DNA of 64,000 nucleotides from Entophlyctis helioformis (Eukaryota; Chytridiomycota; Chytridiomycetes; Chytridiales; Chytriomycetaceae). The DNA is taken from NCBI GenBank assembly GCA_025526915.1, contig JAHLKH010000059.1:1-64000 (forward strand). Direction: 5' to 3'. The stretch's first letter is position 1. Every line of letters starts with the position of its first letter. The position numbers and the translations under genes are program-made. Shown piece after piece: positions 45,407 to 57,723 of this stretch. The notes beneath the pieces were generated by a model that searched no databases, was not told where the DNA came from, and saw only the letters and a program-made list of their open reading frames with translations.

Positions 45407-48400
45407 TCAATTCACAAAATGGTGCTTATCTGGCACAATCATAAAGTACCGATCCATGGCCTGACGGAACCGGCTCTTGTACTGCCGCGGTGTGACAATC
45501 GTCGGCTCCTTGCCGCCGCCTCCAAGAATGCCCGTCTCCTTGACCCAACTCTCTAGCTTCTTGTCCCATGTAAAGGTCCGGATAAAGTCTGTCGCGCACC
45601 AGCACCATTCATGTCAGCTTGCCCAGACACCTTGGACGATGCAGCCTGCTCAACGGCCGACTTACCAACAATGCCCACAACAAGCTCGTCCGTGTCGTTG
45701 TCAATGCCGACAATGAGCGAGTAGTCCATGACGCTGTACTTGGACAGGAACAGCGTGTCGTTCCAGATGGATCTATGGAGCACGCCCTTGCAGTACTCGC
45801 GAATGTACAGCGGCGACTCGTACATGACTGTTGCGGGCCAAGCAGTCAATGCCCATCGCGATCATAGCCAAGGCGAGACAAGACGCGCACATGCAGCAAC
45901 CCACATTCAAGCAAGTTCTCGTCCATGAGCACCTCGTTCTGTCGCCCCGTCGACTGCACATGGCGGTTGCGCGATGATCCCTTGAGGTCAAAGATGCGCG
46001 AGATGGACCGGTTGCAGAACAAGTTCTCCATGACGAGCAGCTCCATTTTGGCCGTCTTGCCCGTGGCCGGGTTCTTGTACCCAATGCGGTAGAAGCCAAA
46101 GATCTTGGCAAGAATGGTCGGCAACTGTCCATCCATGCTTAGTCGTCAGCCAACAGGGCAACATCCCAAACAGTCCTTGCATCCTCCCTCACATCCTTGA
46201 ATATGGCCTTGGTCATGTGCTCAAAGTAGTGCGGCGCAAACTTGCACAGTGCGTCCTTTTCGGCTCGCGACAGCTGCTTGACAACAAGCCAGTCGTCTCG
46301 CGTTTTGAGGAACATCGACCCAGACCGTCCTCCAGACGCGTCCCACTTGACGCATCGTGCAAGCGACTGCACAAACATCTCGTCTACACCACAGCTGCGT
46401 CGGAGCGCCTCAAACTGCTCTGCAAAGAACACCTTGCAATGGATCCGCGTCGGCCCATCCCAAACCTCTGCCATTGGACACGTGCTGTCAGTCGTGTCCG
46501 CTGCCAGGATCCAAAGCACTCGATGCAAGATACTCACGCATCCGAATATGCGGCCCAGTGCTGCCTGGGACAGTTTCCAGCTGGTCAGCGTCCCCAACCT
46601 GGTCGTCGGCATCAACCACGTATCGGACTTGTGCAGCTTCATCAGCCGCTGATGCTGCTGTCCCTCCGGCACCGAGATTGATGCCCGTACTTGCAGATCC
46701 AGCGTTACTGGACAAACTGCCAACCACTGGCCCTGCGGTTTGCACAAGATCCGACGGCACGGTGACTGCCTTGGTCGATGCCTGCAAGGACACAAGCTTG
46801 TCCTTGTAGTGCCGCGATCCGAGCGTGAACGCAATGATTGAGCTGGGCTCGCTCTCCCGCACAATAATGAGCGAGTCGGGGAACACATGCTCGGTCGGGT
46901 TCCTTCAGGAAAACGACTGTGTCAGTATGCAGCACGCTGCCGACTGGCGAGCAACCATGGCCAGCTAGTGGACTCACGATGGATACGCAAGTGGTAAGAA
47001 GTTGGCCGCGTTGCCATTCCACAGGTTCGTGATCGTCTTCATGATGGATGCCCGCTCGCCGACAGCTGGGCCGGCAGCAGACGTCTGCGATGGAGGCGGC
47101 TGCACCGTCTCTGCCGCCACGCCCGTGATCGTGTTCCACTCGCCCGACGGCTCGTCTTCGTCCGCCAGCATCTGGCCGGCCTTGATGGACTGCCTCTTTT
47201 GCCGCACAGCAGACAAGGACGACTCGCTGCTCGCGGAGCCAGGATTCGCACTGCCCGTGTTGCCCGTCATGCTGCCTGTGGTGGCATTTGCGGCACCAAT
47301 GCTTGTGCTTGGACTTGGCGGCACAGCTGCGACGCGAAGACGGGGCCGCATGGGCGACGGATGCCGCGGGTACATGATGCCATCGTCAACCGACTCCATC
47401 AGGCCAACATCATCGTCACGGCCTTCCGACTCGGCTCGGCTGCCCTGGCCATACACTGCACTCGCAGTGACCGCAGCACTGAGATCCGACGCGGCGCTTG
47501 CTCCTGACGTGGCAGGCGCGATAGAAATGACTCGTGCTGGTGCCATGCCGGATGCAGCAATCTGCTGTGGAGTCGCAACCGAGACAGCCGATGACAACGC
47601 TGACGACGCCATGCCAGACCTTGAACCAGACTCGGATCGTGGGACTGAGGCAGCAGTCGCCGTACCACCATCGGCAGCAACGTCATCCACATGCCCATCG
47701 CCACGACTGACAGATCTGCCGGTTTCTGTCGCTTCGTCCATGGACCGGTCGCCAGTCGGGCTGGCGTATCCGCCACGATCGCTTGTCGGTATGGCTTTGT
47801 CAGGCGAAGGTGCCGAAGGCGACTTGCAGAGTTCAGGGACGGATAATTGCCCAACTTCTGAATCGTCGTTGGCAAGCACATTGACCCGAAGCCACCACTG
47901 TGGCAGGGGAACGTCGTTCTTGTCCGCGACCGCGGCAGTGGTTGCCGACACGCCTTCAAGGAAAGTCGCGATAGTAGAAAGCTGACCCGGTGGCTGATCC
48001 GTCGCGTCCGCATCAGAAGCAATAGCAAGCTGCAAGGTATCCTCGACAGGCGCAATGCCAGTTGGCAGTGCGGCTGGGACGGTGTCCGAAGATGTCAATG
48101 CTGCGTTTGCCAATGACATCAGCGACACAACCGCCAGACCCGAGTCCGACAGGCTCGCCATGTTGCTACTGCTGCTGGTGGTGCTGGTGCTGTTAGTGTT
48201 GCTGCTGCCTGGCATGCCAGCCAAGAGATCGGCCGCTGAAGAAGCGACATCCACTGATTCAGGCGAGGTGGACAGCGCCAAGACCGGCGTGGCAGATGCG
48301 GCAACCATTCCGGCATCAGCGATTGCAGTCGTGCCAACACCAATACTGTCCTTATCGTCCGCAGGTTGGCAAGCAACATTGTCAAGGACTTTGCCCAAAG

Positions 48401-51400
48401 CAGCAGCTGCAAGCTCCGCGCCGGCCTTGGGAGGGACAGGTGGCGGAGGCGGAGGCGTTGGCGATTCGGACAGCATCGGCAGCTTGGCCGGATTGATGAG
48501 CAGTGCAGCCGCAGCCTCGAGATCCACATCAAACTGCGGCGAGTCTTGGTTGACCGGCACAACGGGCACGCCAAACTTGAAGTCGGGCAGAATCGAGTCG
48601 CGGTCCGCAAACATGCGCTTGATCTGCACGGCCATGCGCAGTCCCTCTCGCGCTGCGTCCGACTGCAGGAACGAACGCACAAACGTTGCAAAGTCGGCGT
48701 CCCACTGCGCCACCTTGGCAAGCAGCGTCTGGTACACTGCATTGGGTGCCAGAAGATCGTCTGGCGAGTTGGACACTGACGTCTGTTGGAGCAGCTGCAG
48801 AAGCAGTTTCTTGTCCGATGCGGCGCGCTTGCTGTACTCGGCCATGGCCTCCTTGCACGCCTGGACCCGCGACGCAGGCACAATCTCGTATGTGAACATG
48901 CTTATGCGCTCAATGACCGAGTCGCAGTACGCCTCGATCTGCCCCCGCAGCGTGTCGAGATCCTGCGCTCGCAGCTTTGTGAGCACCTCGTACTTGGGAA
49001 CCCGGCGGATGGGCGGCACAGACACCTGGTACAGCCCAATCGACTCGTAGTCGAATCGCACAGTCAGGTTGCGTAACGAAAAGTACCGGATATGGTCGCG
49101 ATAGACATCGTGCGAGCAGTCCATGGCACGGCAGCTGAGCTTGGTATGGTAGAACGCGAGCTCGAGGTACTTGCCAAACGAGTACTTCCACGACTCTTCC
49201 GACATGGGGATGGGCGGCGTTCCGAGACGGCAGATCTTGCACAGGCTCCACATGATGATGCGGTGCTCCATGCCTGGGATTGGGCATGGAAGCGCATCAA
49301 CACTGACGGTCAGCTTGCCATTGTGGTGCACATAGATGCGCGAATGCAGCATGAGCAGACTGTCGCAGCCCTTGACGGGGCACATGGCCTCTGACTCGGA
49401 GCACAGCGTCTGGAGGTACAGTCCAAGGGGAAGATCCGTCTCGTCGTGGTAGTATAAGAGAGTGTTGAGGCGCGGCGGAACACATGGCACGGACTTGCTG
49501 CGAGACATGTTCGAGTACAGCACGGTGATGCTCTGCTGGTTTTCTGGGAAAAGCAGACCGCTGTACATGCGGGTGGGCTCTGGCATGGCAGTCAATGCCG
49601 CCTCATCTCCAGCTGGCGCGGCCGGAACCGATCCAGTAGGCTCATACAGGGACGGGCCTGGAGAAAACAAGGTCGGCAGCTCAGATCTCTCTGACATTGG
49701 CGTGTCGCTGCTGGCCATGGCGTTAGCGTTGTGTAAGTGGATGGTGCTAAAGTTGGGGCTGGGGCCAGGAAGCGGGCTTGGCGCGACCGAGAGCGACTGG
49801 GCCTGCGAGAGCGGCGTGCCCTGGTTCAATGGCAGGCTGGCGTTTGACTGCGACTGAAGCTGGGGTGGTAATTGCGAGCCGTCTGTCTGCGCAAGAAGCT
49901 GTTGCGGCTGGGAAGTGAACATTGGCAGCGAGTGCGATGCGTCTGGCATGGTTTGCTGGTACATGGTCGGTGCTTGTGTGATCTGCTGTGGTTGTTGCTG
50001 TGGACTCTGCACGAGCGTGGCCATTTGGCTAGGTGTCTCTGACCGAAACCTCGGCTCGCTCATGCTGTGCATGAGGGGTGGGCGACGACGCGCGGCAGCC
50101 ACAGCAGCTCGAGTACGGACCTCCTTCTCGCGCATCTTGACGAGGGTGTACGGCACAGGAAACTTGACGCATGGCGATCCAGACAGAATGGTGTGCTCGA
50201 ACCGCCGGATAAGACGCGCAATCTCAGACTCTTCCTCTCTGGTCTGCCCCACCGTGCTGAACACACTGCCTCCCATGATAGCCTGGGGCAATGGCGTTGG
50301 AGACGGTCCCATGGTGCCTGTGACAAGCGATCGCAATCCTTCTGCCTCGGGCTCGATCCGCGGTGTGACGGCGTACATGTCGCGCAAGAGGCTCGTCTCG
50401 AGACGCAGGCTGTTTGCAATCGGCAGCATAAAGTACACAACCTTTTTGACACGCATGAGCTGGTCCATTTCGGCGCCACGCAGCACGAGCGTTGCCCCTA
50501 GTGCTGGCGTGCATCCTTCGAAGAACATAAACGTCTTTCGCAAGCCGGGAATGTCAAGGTTGAGATACGTCTTGAACGTAAACGACTTGCAGGTGCCGAG
50601 CTGCGGCTTGAGTGCGAATCGGTCGACAGACTGGATAATGTCGGCATTGGTGCATCGGGAAATGTGGATCAGCGCATCCATCTTGACGCTCTGCGCAACC
50701 ACAACGCCCGCATCGAGCAAAAGTTCGAGTGCAACGCGGGCAACCGTCCGTTCGACCAGCACCACGTCGGGCTCAAGTGCCAGGATGCGCTTGACCATGT
50801 TGTGCAGATGATCGTGTTCCTGTGTCATGAGCGCTTCGAGAGACACCAGCTGGTTCTCCACTCGTTGGTACTCGATAGCGAAGGTGACGATCATGATGCG
50901 CGGGTTGGAAATGACTCGGAGCATGTTCTTGTGGATCGCGTTTTTGGTGCACACGACGCCGGTGATGTATTCCGAGTCTGCAATCGCTCCGCCTGGGATC
51001 TTCTTGATCTTGACACAGCCGCAAAAGTCCATACTGTAGTTGTACCCCGACAGCTCTGGCCGCAGCAGACTGACTGTGTTGAGCAGCATGCCCATGATTG
51101 CCGGCGCCCACTCGTCGCTTTGCTCGACTTGGTGGTCCATCAGGGTCTGGATGAGAATGCGGCGCAGGTGTTCAAACGATGCCGCATTGAGGCCTAAGTT
51201 GAGCGATCCGACAACGCCCTTGGTGCTGACCGTCGTACTGCCGCTCTGATCGTTGCTGTCCGATGGCGCAGCAGAAACCGATCCGTCCGGCATCGAATCG
51301 GCTTCTACCGCCATTGCTGGAGCTTCTCCTGCTCCTTGATCGACAGTGGCCATCGCAGCGTCGAGATCGCCTGCACCTTGCTCTGCTACGCCGTCGGCGT

Positions 51401-53760
51401 CTCCAAAGGCAATCGTTGACACAGCCATTGCCATCGCGTCAGTCATGACAGTCGATGTGTACGGCATGACGGGATCTTCAAGAGTCGTCTGGCCCGAGAG
51501 AATCGAATTGACAACATCGCCTGAGAGTGTGCCGCTTGCACCGTGATGAAGCGGTGACGGTAATGGTTGTGGCGGAAAGAACGTCTGAGGCGTGATTGCG
51601 GGACGCGAAGACCGTGGCGGCGGATACCGCGGGCCGCCATAGGACCCTGCGTAGCTGCGCCGCTTCATGGGGGTGCTGCCGATACTGCCATGCACCTGCG
51701 CGTGCCCTTGGCGCCAGGTTTCGACGGCATCTGGCACAAACGAAGCCCTGCCCTGGTTCAGAGTCAGGTATTCCCCATCGAGGCCCGACCGCGACACGTG
51801 GTATCCCATTGACGATCCAATGGTGTCTGGCGCAAACGCAGCAGGCACCCAGCCTTGTGACAGATATCCGACAGAGTCGACCTCGTCATCCGTGTTGTAT
51901 GCGAATCCGTCCGCTTCGGGAACGCTTTCCCCTAATGGCGCAGGCCTCTCGGCAAGATCGGTGCCCAAGGCACTGGTGCCATCCAGCCCACGACGAAAGG
52001 GGACGCCGCGGCCCGATGCGTCCATGTCCTGCTGATCAGCGAGCGAGAGCGAGTCTTCTTGCTGCCGCCAAAACAGAGACGAGCTGCCTGCCTTTCGGAG
52101 GCTGTCTGGTCCGCCAGGCTCGGGCGACTCGGTGATGCTGATGGGCGTGGAAATGCGTCGTGACATGGCGGCTGGTGCTGGCGATGGCAGTGGCAGCGTG
52201 GCATACGATGGCGACCGCCCACCAAGTGGCTGGTGCATGGGCGTGGCAAACGTCGCATGCGAGCTTGAGTTGGACATGATCGAGACTGTGGCGGGGTCAG
52301 GCTGCAGCGGTCCTTCGCGTCTAAAGTCGTCCATGATCTTGAGACAGAAGTTGCAGACGCGTCTGCATGAAAGCAAAGCAAGCAAGCGTAGCCTAAGTCA
52401 CGCTGTCATGCAAGCTAGCCGTTCAAGCACGCCAATAGTCAAAGAACAACGCACATTGCACCAACGCCAAATCGCTCTCCTGGCACAATCGACGACGCAC
52501 ACTTTCGGCAAAAGATCTGGCCTGTGGACAGTAGGCAGTCAGTTGGGTCGCGTCCAGGCTTTGCAAGCCAGCATTCGTCGATAGATGCACATCAAGACAC
52601 GCGAAACGCACCACAGATGCGGCAATGGTGACGCCTCCGGAATGTCGTGAACGGCTGCTTGCAGTCATAGCACTCCTTGACCTTTTCGTCACGCATCCAA
52701 TAGTCTTTGGTGATGCCAGTCGACCTCAGATTTCGAATGCGGTTCAGTAGCTTCATGGGCGATGCACCGCCGCCGCCGCTACTGCCGCCGCCATTGCCGC
52801 CGCCATTGCCAGGTGCAAGGCTGAGCAAGCTTGCAAAGCCACTGCCGGCGGCGCCGCTCGTGGCAATGTCGTTGGCGCTATTTCCGACGCTTGTTGATGT
52901 GCTTGCTATGCTGCTCTCGCTGTTGCGCGACAAAGTGTTGGCAAGCCACGCCGCCGATCCAGACGTCGATGCGTGCTGATCGAATGACGGGTAGCGCTGA
53001 TGCTGCTGGTGTTGATGCTGGTTCTGGCTCTGGCCCTGGCGGCGGCTGAACTGCGGGTATGGCGCATCGTCCAGATTGGGATCAGTGTCTGGCGATGTGG
53101 GCAGATCGTCTGTTGTGCCATCGTGGTGGCTCATGCTCCATTCAGACGCGGCAAGCGGAGATCCCAGCGGGTTGCTGCCATGGAACTGTCTGGATGTTCT
53201 TGACGCTGTGTTCAAGGTCGGATTGCTGCTGCTCTGCTGCTGCTACTACTGCTGCTTGCGTTTGCGTCTGTGCTTGGACTGGGATTGGCGTTGCTGCCGC
53301 TACTGCCGGATCTGGGCAGCGTCTTTCGACGGAACAGGTTGCTGAGGAAGCCTGACGATGACGACTTTGGTGGTGGCCAAGCAGACGACTGCGACGACTG
53401 CGTTGCTGGAGCAGATTGCGTGGATGCCTGTGCCTGTGCCTGTGCCTGTGTCTGCACTCTGGAAGCCTCGAGCTGGCGTTGCCTCTGCTGCTGTCGCTGT
53501 TGCAGGTGCAGTTGCTGCTGCTGCTGGCTGCCATGGTTGGAGGGCGAGCCCGCCTGCATCGGTTGCTGGCTCATCACGCTGTCGAGGTCAAACGACTCGA
53601 GCGTCTGCGGAGTGTGGTCGTAGTGGTATGTCTGGTAGCCAGCATAGTCTGGCTGCTCCTGATACTCATACTGCTGCCCATACTGCTGCCCAAGCTGCTG
53701 CAGATGCTCCTGTGGCGACCACTGGCCGTCGTCGCCGTCGTCATCATTGCGCCGCGACAT
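45407..53760 (-). CDS. FAB1: PI3P 5-kinase FAB1/PIKfyve
   Basis: Makes PI(3,5)P2 on endosome/vacuole membranes. Eight minus-strand exons: 53760-52612, 52521-52455, 52362-46978, 46902-46538, 46467-46193, 46124-45905, 45827-45666, 45588-45407; about 2601 aa. Order: Q/S-rich N-terminus; FYVE finger (~350-410: [29 protein letters not shown]); low-complexity linker; TCP1-like GCCT domain (~790-1075); Cys-rich CCR domain (~1340-1530: [21 protein letters not shown]); lipid kinase (~2280-2600: [70 protein letters not shown]), ending [10 protein letters not shown]. One exon of 5385 nt carries most of the protein. The N-terminal exon needs one restored base near 53225-53245 for its phase to close. Confidence 0.95.
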
Positions 53761-53801
53761 GTTGCCAGATACACGATCAAAGTCGACTATAAAGAAAGAG
53801 T

Positions 53802-55515
53802 TTATTCACTCGGGCTTGGCAACCTTGGCAGACCCGCGGTGGTGGCGTGCACAGAACTGCGGATACGCTCGTATGCAATGTTGAGCTGGTCCGCAGGCGG
53901 CGTGAACACGATGCGCACAAACGGCCCAGGGCATCTGAAGCACTGGCCAGGCAGGCACAGCACAGACTCTTCCGTCACGAGCTTCTCGACAAAGTCCAGG
54001 TCATCCTTGATACCCACGAACTCGGCCAGCTTGAGCTCGAGCATGAGGTACATGGCACCCTGCGGAAAGATGGTGTTGATGCCTGGGATGCCCGTCAGCA
54101 GCTTGCGGCTGAGCTCGGCGTTGGTCTCGAGCTGGGCCATGGTCTCGTCGTAGAACGACTGCGGTGCTGCCAGGATCTCGGGGATCGCGCCTTGGATGAG
54201 GGAGTTGGCGCCGAGCGTGAGCTGCGACAGGTTCACAAGACCCTTGCGCACCTCGTCAAAGGCACCGTCGCGGTCGTGGATAAACAGCCAGCCAACGCGC
54301 CAGCCGGGGACAAGGTAGCGCTTGGCAAGACCGCCAGTGGACAGAATGGGCACAGTGGTGGTGAGCGTTGCCATGGGGTGGAACTCGTGGCCCTTGAACG
54401 CCATGTCGGCGTAGATCTCACTGCAAGGCAAGAGCAAGCGTGGTTAGGAAAGGTTGTGTACAGATCCCGGTTGTTGTGATCGGGCATGCAGCCCACTTAC
54501 TCGGCAATCACGGGGAGGCTGTGGCGCTCGGCCACCTTGAGGACCTCGATCAGGTGCTTCTTGGAGTAGACAGATCCGCAGGGGTTGCTGGGGTTGTTGA
54601 CAAGGATGGCTGCCGTCTTGTCGTCAATAAGCGACTCGAGGTGGGCAACGTCAATCTCCCAGGTGCGCTCGGGCAGCAGATTGTAGAACTTGCAGTCGAT
54701 GCCCTTTGAGCTGGCAAGCGTCTCGTAGAGCGAGAATCCAGGAGCAGGCAGCAGGATGTTCTGGCCCTCATTGCAGAGCACGCCAATGCACAGGTTGAGT
54801 GCATCCGAGCATCTGTCAAGCGCATCAGCGCGGGTTTCGCATGGCGTCAGCCACTGGCAACACGAGCTCGAGGCGGGCAGGAATGGGCAGGGCATGGGCA
54901 GATCTGCCGAGGGCACATACCCGCTGGCAAGGATGACGTCTTGGGACGACAGAGGGGCTTCAGGACGCGTGTACTTTGCCGCGATGGCCTTGCGGGCAGA
55001 CTCTGTTCCCGTGGATGGCGGGTAGCCGTTTGCCGAGTACTCGTCCAGCTTGTTCTTGACAGCCTCGACACAGCTGTTGGCGATGGACGGCCGAGCAGGA
55101 GATGCGGCGGGAGGCGCACGCATTGCCACATCAGCGTCACACAAGAGTCGGGTCAGCTGCCACAATCACGGCTGCGTCGAAACAGACGGCACGGCAGCAG
55201 CCAGCAGCCAGCATCTGGCCGGTGTGGTGCAGAGCACAGGGCAGCTGTTGAAACACAGGGGCAGTGCCTGCGTGACTGTGCAGCCAGTGTGACAGTGTGA
55301 CAGTATGCCAGTGTGACTGTGCAGCCAGGCTGGGCAACGCACCTCTTTTCGAGCTTGAAGTTGCCAAAGGTGGTCGGGTCGCCGAGCGCCAGCGACACAA
55401 ACGACTTGCTGGGGTTTGGGTTCACACGCAGGTTGTCGACGATGCTGCGGATGGGGTTGCGGGTGCGCATGGCGACCGTCGACGGCTGGATGGGCGTTCG
55501 GCCTTTGGCTCCCAT
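53802..55515 (-). CDS. TAT: Tyrosine aminotransferase (PLP fold-type I)
   Basis: Transfers the amino group of tyrosine (and probably other aromatic residues) to 2-oxoglutarate. Four minus-strand exons: 55515-55343, 55073-54921, 54812-54501, 54420-53802; 418 aa. Motifs: [96 protein letters not shown] and the PLP-lysine site [19 protein letters not shown] (~residue 240). The exon 1-2 join was set by matching the TAT-family spacing GDPTTFGNF...NGYPPS exactly. No mitochondrial presequence is evident, so it is probably cytosolic. It ends only 41 nt before the FAB1 ATG and starts 44 nt from the divergent REP ATG. Confidence 0.92.
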
Positions 55516-55559
55516 GCTGCTCGTGTTGGAGGGGTTTGCGTGAGTGAGCGCAAGATCTC
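55516..55559. promoter_or_regulatory. 44-nt bidirectional TAT/REP promoter gap
   Basis: The start codons of tyrosine aminotransferase (-) and Rab escort protein (+) are just 44 nt apart. The two promoters must overlap each other's coding or leader sequence. No TATA box is visible. Confidence 0.6.
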
Positions 55560-57692
55560 ATGGAGCGCACGGAGCATTTCGACGTGGTCGTGGTCGGTGC
55601 CGGCCTGACCGAGTGCATCCTGGCTGGGTGCGTTTGGTGCTGCGTGTCTGTCTGCGTGTGTGCGTCTGCGTGTGTGCGTCTGCGTGTGTCTGTCTGCGCC
55701 TGCAGTCGCATACTCACACGCCGCCATGTGCCGTGCTGCGCTATGACGTGCCGTCCAGTGCACTCGCCAAGGCAGGCAAGACGGTGCTGCACATCGACTC
55801 GGCCGCCGTCTATGGCGCTCAGTACGCCGCTTTGCGTGCGAGCGAGTTCATCGACCAGGTGGTCTCCATGCCGCACCATGGTGCGTGCTGCGCGGAGGAT
55901 CTGCTCTCTGGCCTGCCCCTTGCTCATCGACTGGCTGCCTGGCTGACCACCAGATGCTCTCTGCACGACAGATGCACATGCGTCGTCCATCCTGGCCGCC
56001 AAGTCAACCCCAGAACGCCACAGTGCAGACGACGCTCATGACGACAACGAGCAGCACCAAGAGCAACAGCACCAGCAGCCTCAGCAGCCGATCCATCGCC
56101 AGAGGCTGGCTGCACTGCTCGCGACTGACCAGATCGCTCGCCATGTAGCCAGCATCTGCGGTGTCCGTCTCGCTCATGTCCAAGACGACGCCTGGGCATC
56201 CAGCCATCCAGTCGACATGGCGAATGCGTTCTTTGTGGCGTCGCTTGTCGAAAAGTCTCGCCACTTCAACATGGATCTGGCCCCAGTTCTGCTCTACAGC
56301 CGAGGCCCGCTTGTCGACCTGCTTGTTTCGTCGCGTGTTGGGCCGTACCTCGAGTTCAAGCTGCTCGAAGACATGTTCTTTGAGTGGAATGGCGAGCTGG
56401 AAAAGGTGCGTGCTCTCAGAGCCATTCTCTGCACAGATCGCTCGGATCCACTTGGACTGACTGACTGAATGGTGATCCCAGGTTCCGAGCGGCAAAGAGG
56501 ATGTCTTTACGAGCAAAACCACAGATCTGCTGGGCAAGCGTCGTCTGATGAAGTTTCTGACGTTTGCTCTCGAGTACGAGTCGCAGATGGAGATCTGGTC
56601 AGGTAGTCCCTGGTTTGCATCTCTCTTATCCAACGAGCATGTATTGACTTGCTCACTCGGCACGACAGAGTTTCGCGATCAGCCATATGCTGACTTTCTT
56701 GCCAGCCAGAAGCTGGGTGCCAAAATGTCTGCTGTCATTCAACACGCCATCGCGCTGGTTGGGTCGGCACAGGCGGCACAGACAATGACGACTGCCCAAG
56801 GTCTTGCCCTCACACACCAGCACCTGAACTCTCTCGGACGCTTTGGCAGACGTGCTTTCTTGATGGGCATCTATGGAACTGGCAGTGAACTCTGCCAAGC
56901 ATTTTCGAGGTATTTCTTCGTCTGCGTCTATGTCTGCCAATCGCTGACACTGCAGCCCCTGCCACTCTGTTGCAGATACTGTGCCGTCTTTGGTGGCGTG
57001 TACATTCTTGGATTCCAATTCGACAAGATCGAGCTGCTGGCTGACGATATTGTTGTTAGCGGAGAAGGCCAGCAGTTCCATGCCAAGTGGATTGTTGTTG
57101 GCGAGCAGCATGCGGACAAGCTGCCTATCAAAGTCACGGCTGCAGAGCGACACGAATCTTGGCGCTCCACAGTCATCACGGACTATCCGCTGGTTGGGTC
57201 AGACACGCTGTCAGTCGCAGTTCTGCCGCCCCAAGACGGCGTGCGGTCTGATGGCATCTTTGCTGTTCAGCACACATCCGCAACAAGCACGTGTCCAGAT
57301 GGATACTGTAAGTCGCCCGATCTGTCACATGCCAACGGCCGTGCTTGAACTCAACGTCTCTATGGGCAGATGTCACGTCGGTGGTTTCTGATGCCCCCGG
57401 CACCACGAAGGAGCACCTTCAGTCTGCCATTGCAAGCCTGCAGCGGCATTCAGCAGCCTCGGGCACTGCCGATAGAGACGCTAGCTCGCTGCAGCTATTC
57501 TACCAAATGGAAACGGCATCCGTGCCGACCGGTGCCAACTGGATCGCGGACAACGTCGCCGTCTGCAGTGGTCCATCAGGTGGCTTGACTGCAGAGCACC
57601 ATGCCCATGAGGCCCGCAGACTGTTTGAGAAGATTTGCCCCGATGGCGAGTTCTACCCGCAAGAGGCTGCCCCGTCACAAGATGACGACTAA
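55560..57692 (+). CDS. MRS6: Rab escort protein (Rab GGTase component A)
   Basis: Presents newly made Rab GTPases to geranylgeranyl transferase and delivers them to membranes. Seven exons: 55560-55627, 55759-55835, 56029-56405, 56482-56602, 56669-56909, 56976-57307, 57370-57692; 512 aa. The GDI/REP fold is seen in FDVVVVGAGLTECILAGALAKAGKTVLHIDS (FAD-like dinucleotide motif), FNMDLAPVLLYSRGPLVDLL, YLEFKLLEDMFF, VPSGKEDVF, LLGKRRLMKFLTFALEYE, FLMGIYGTGSELCQAFSRYCAVFGGVYILG. A Q/H-rich insert lies between the first motif and the conserved core. The exon 2 end (GTGCGA donor at 55836) is the least certain boundary. Choice of REP over Rab GDI rests on the divergent C-terminus and the insert; GDI is normally shorter and better conserved. 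Confidence 0.85.
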
Positions 57693-57723
57693 ACCTCGTT
57701 TACATACATTTACGTGTTGTGGT

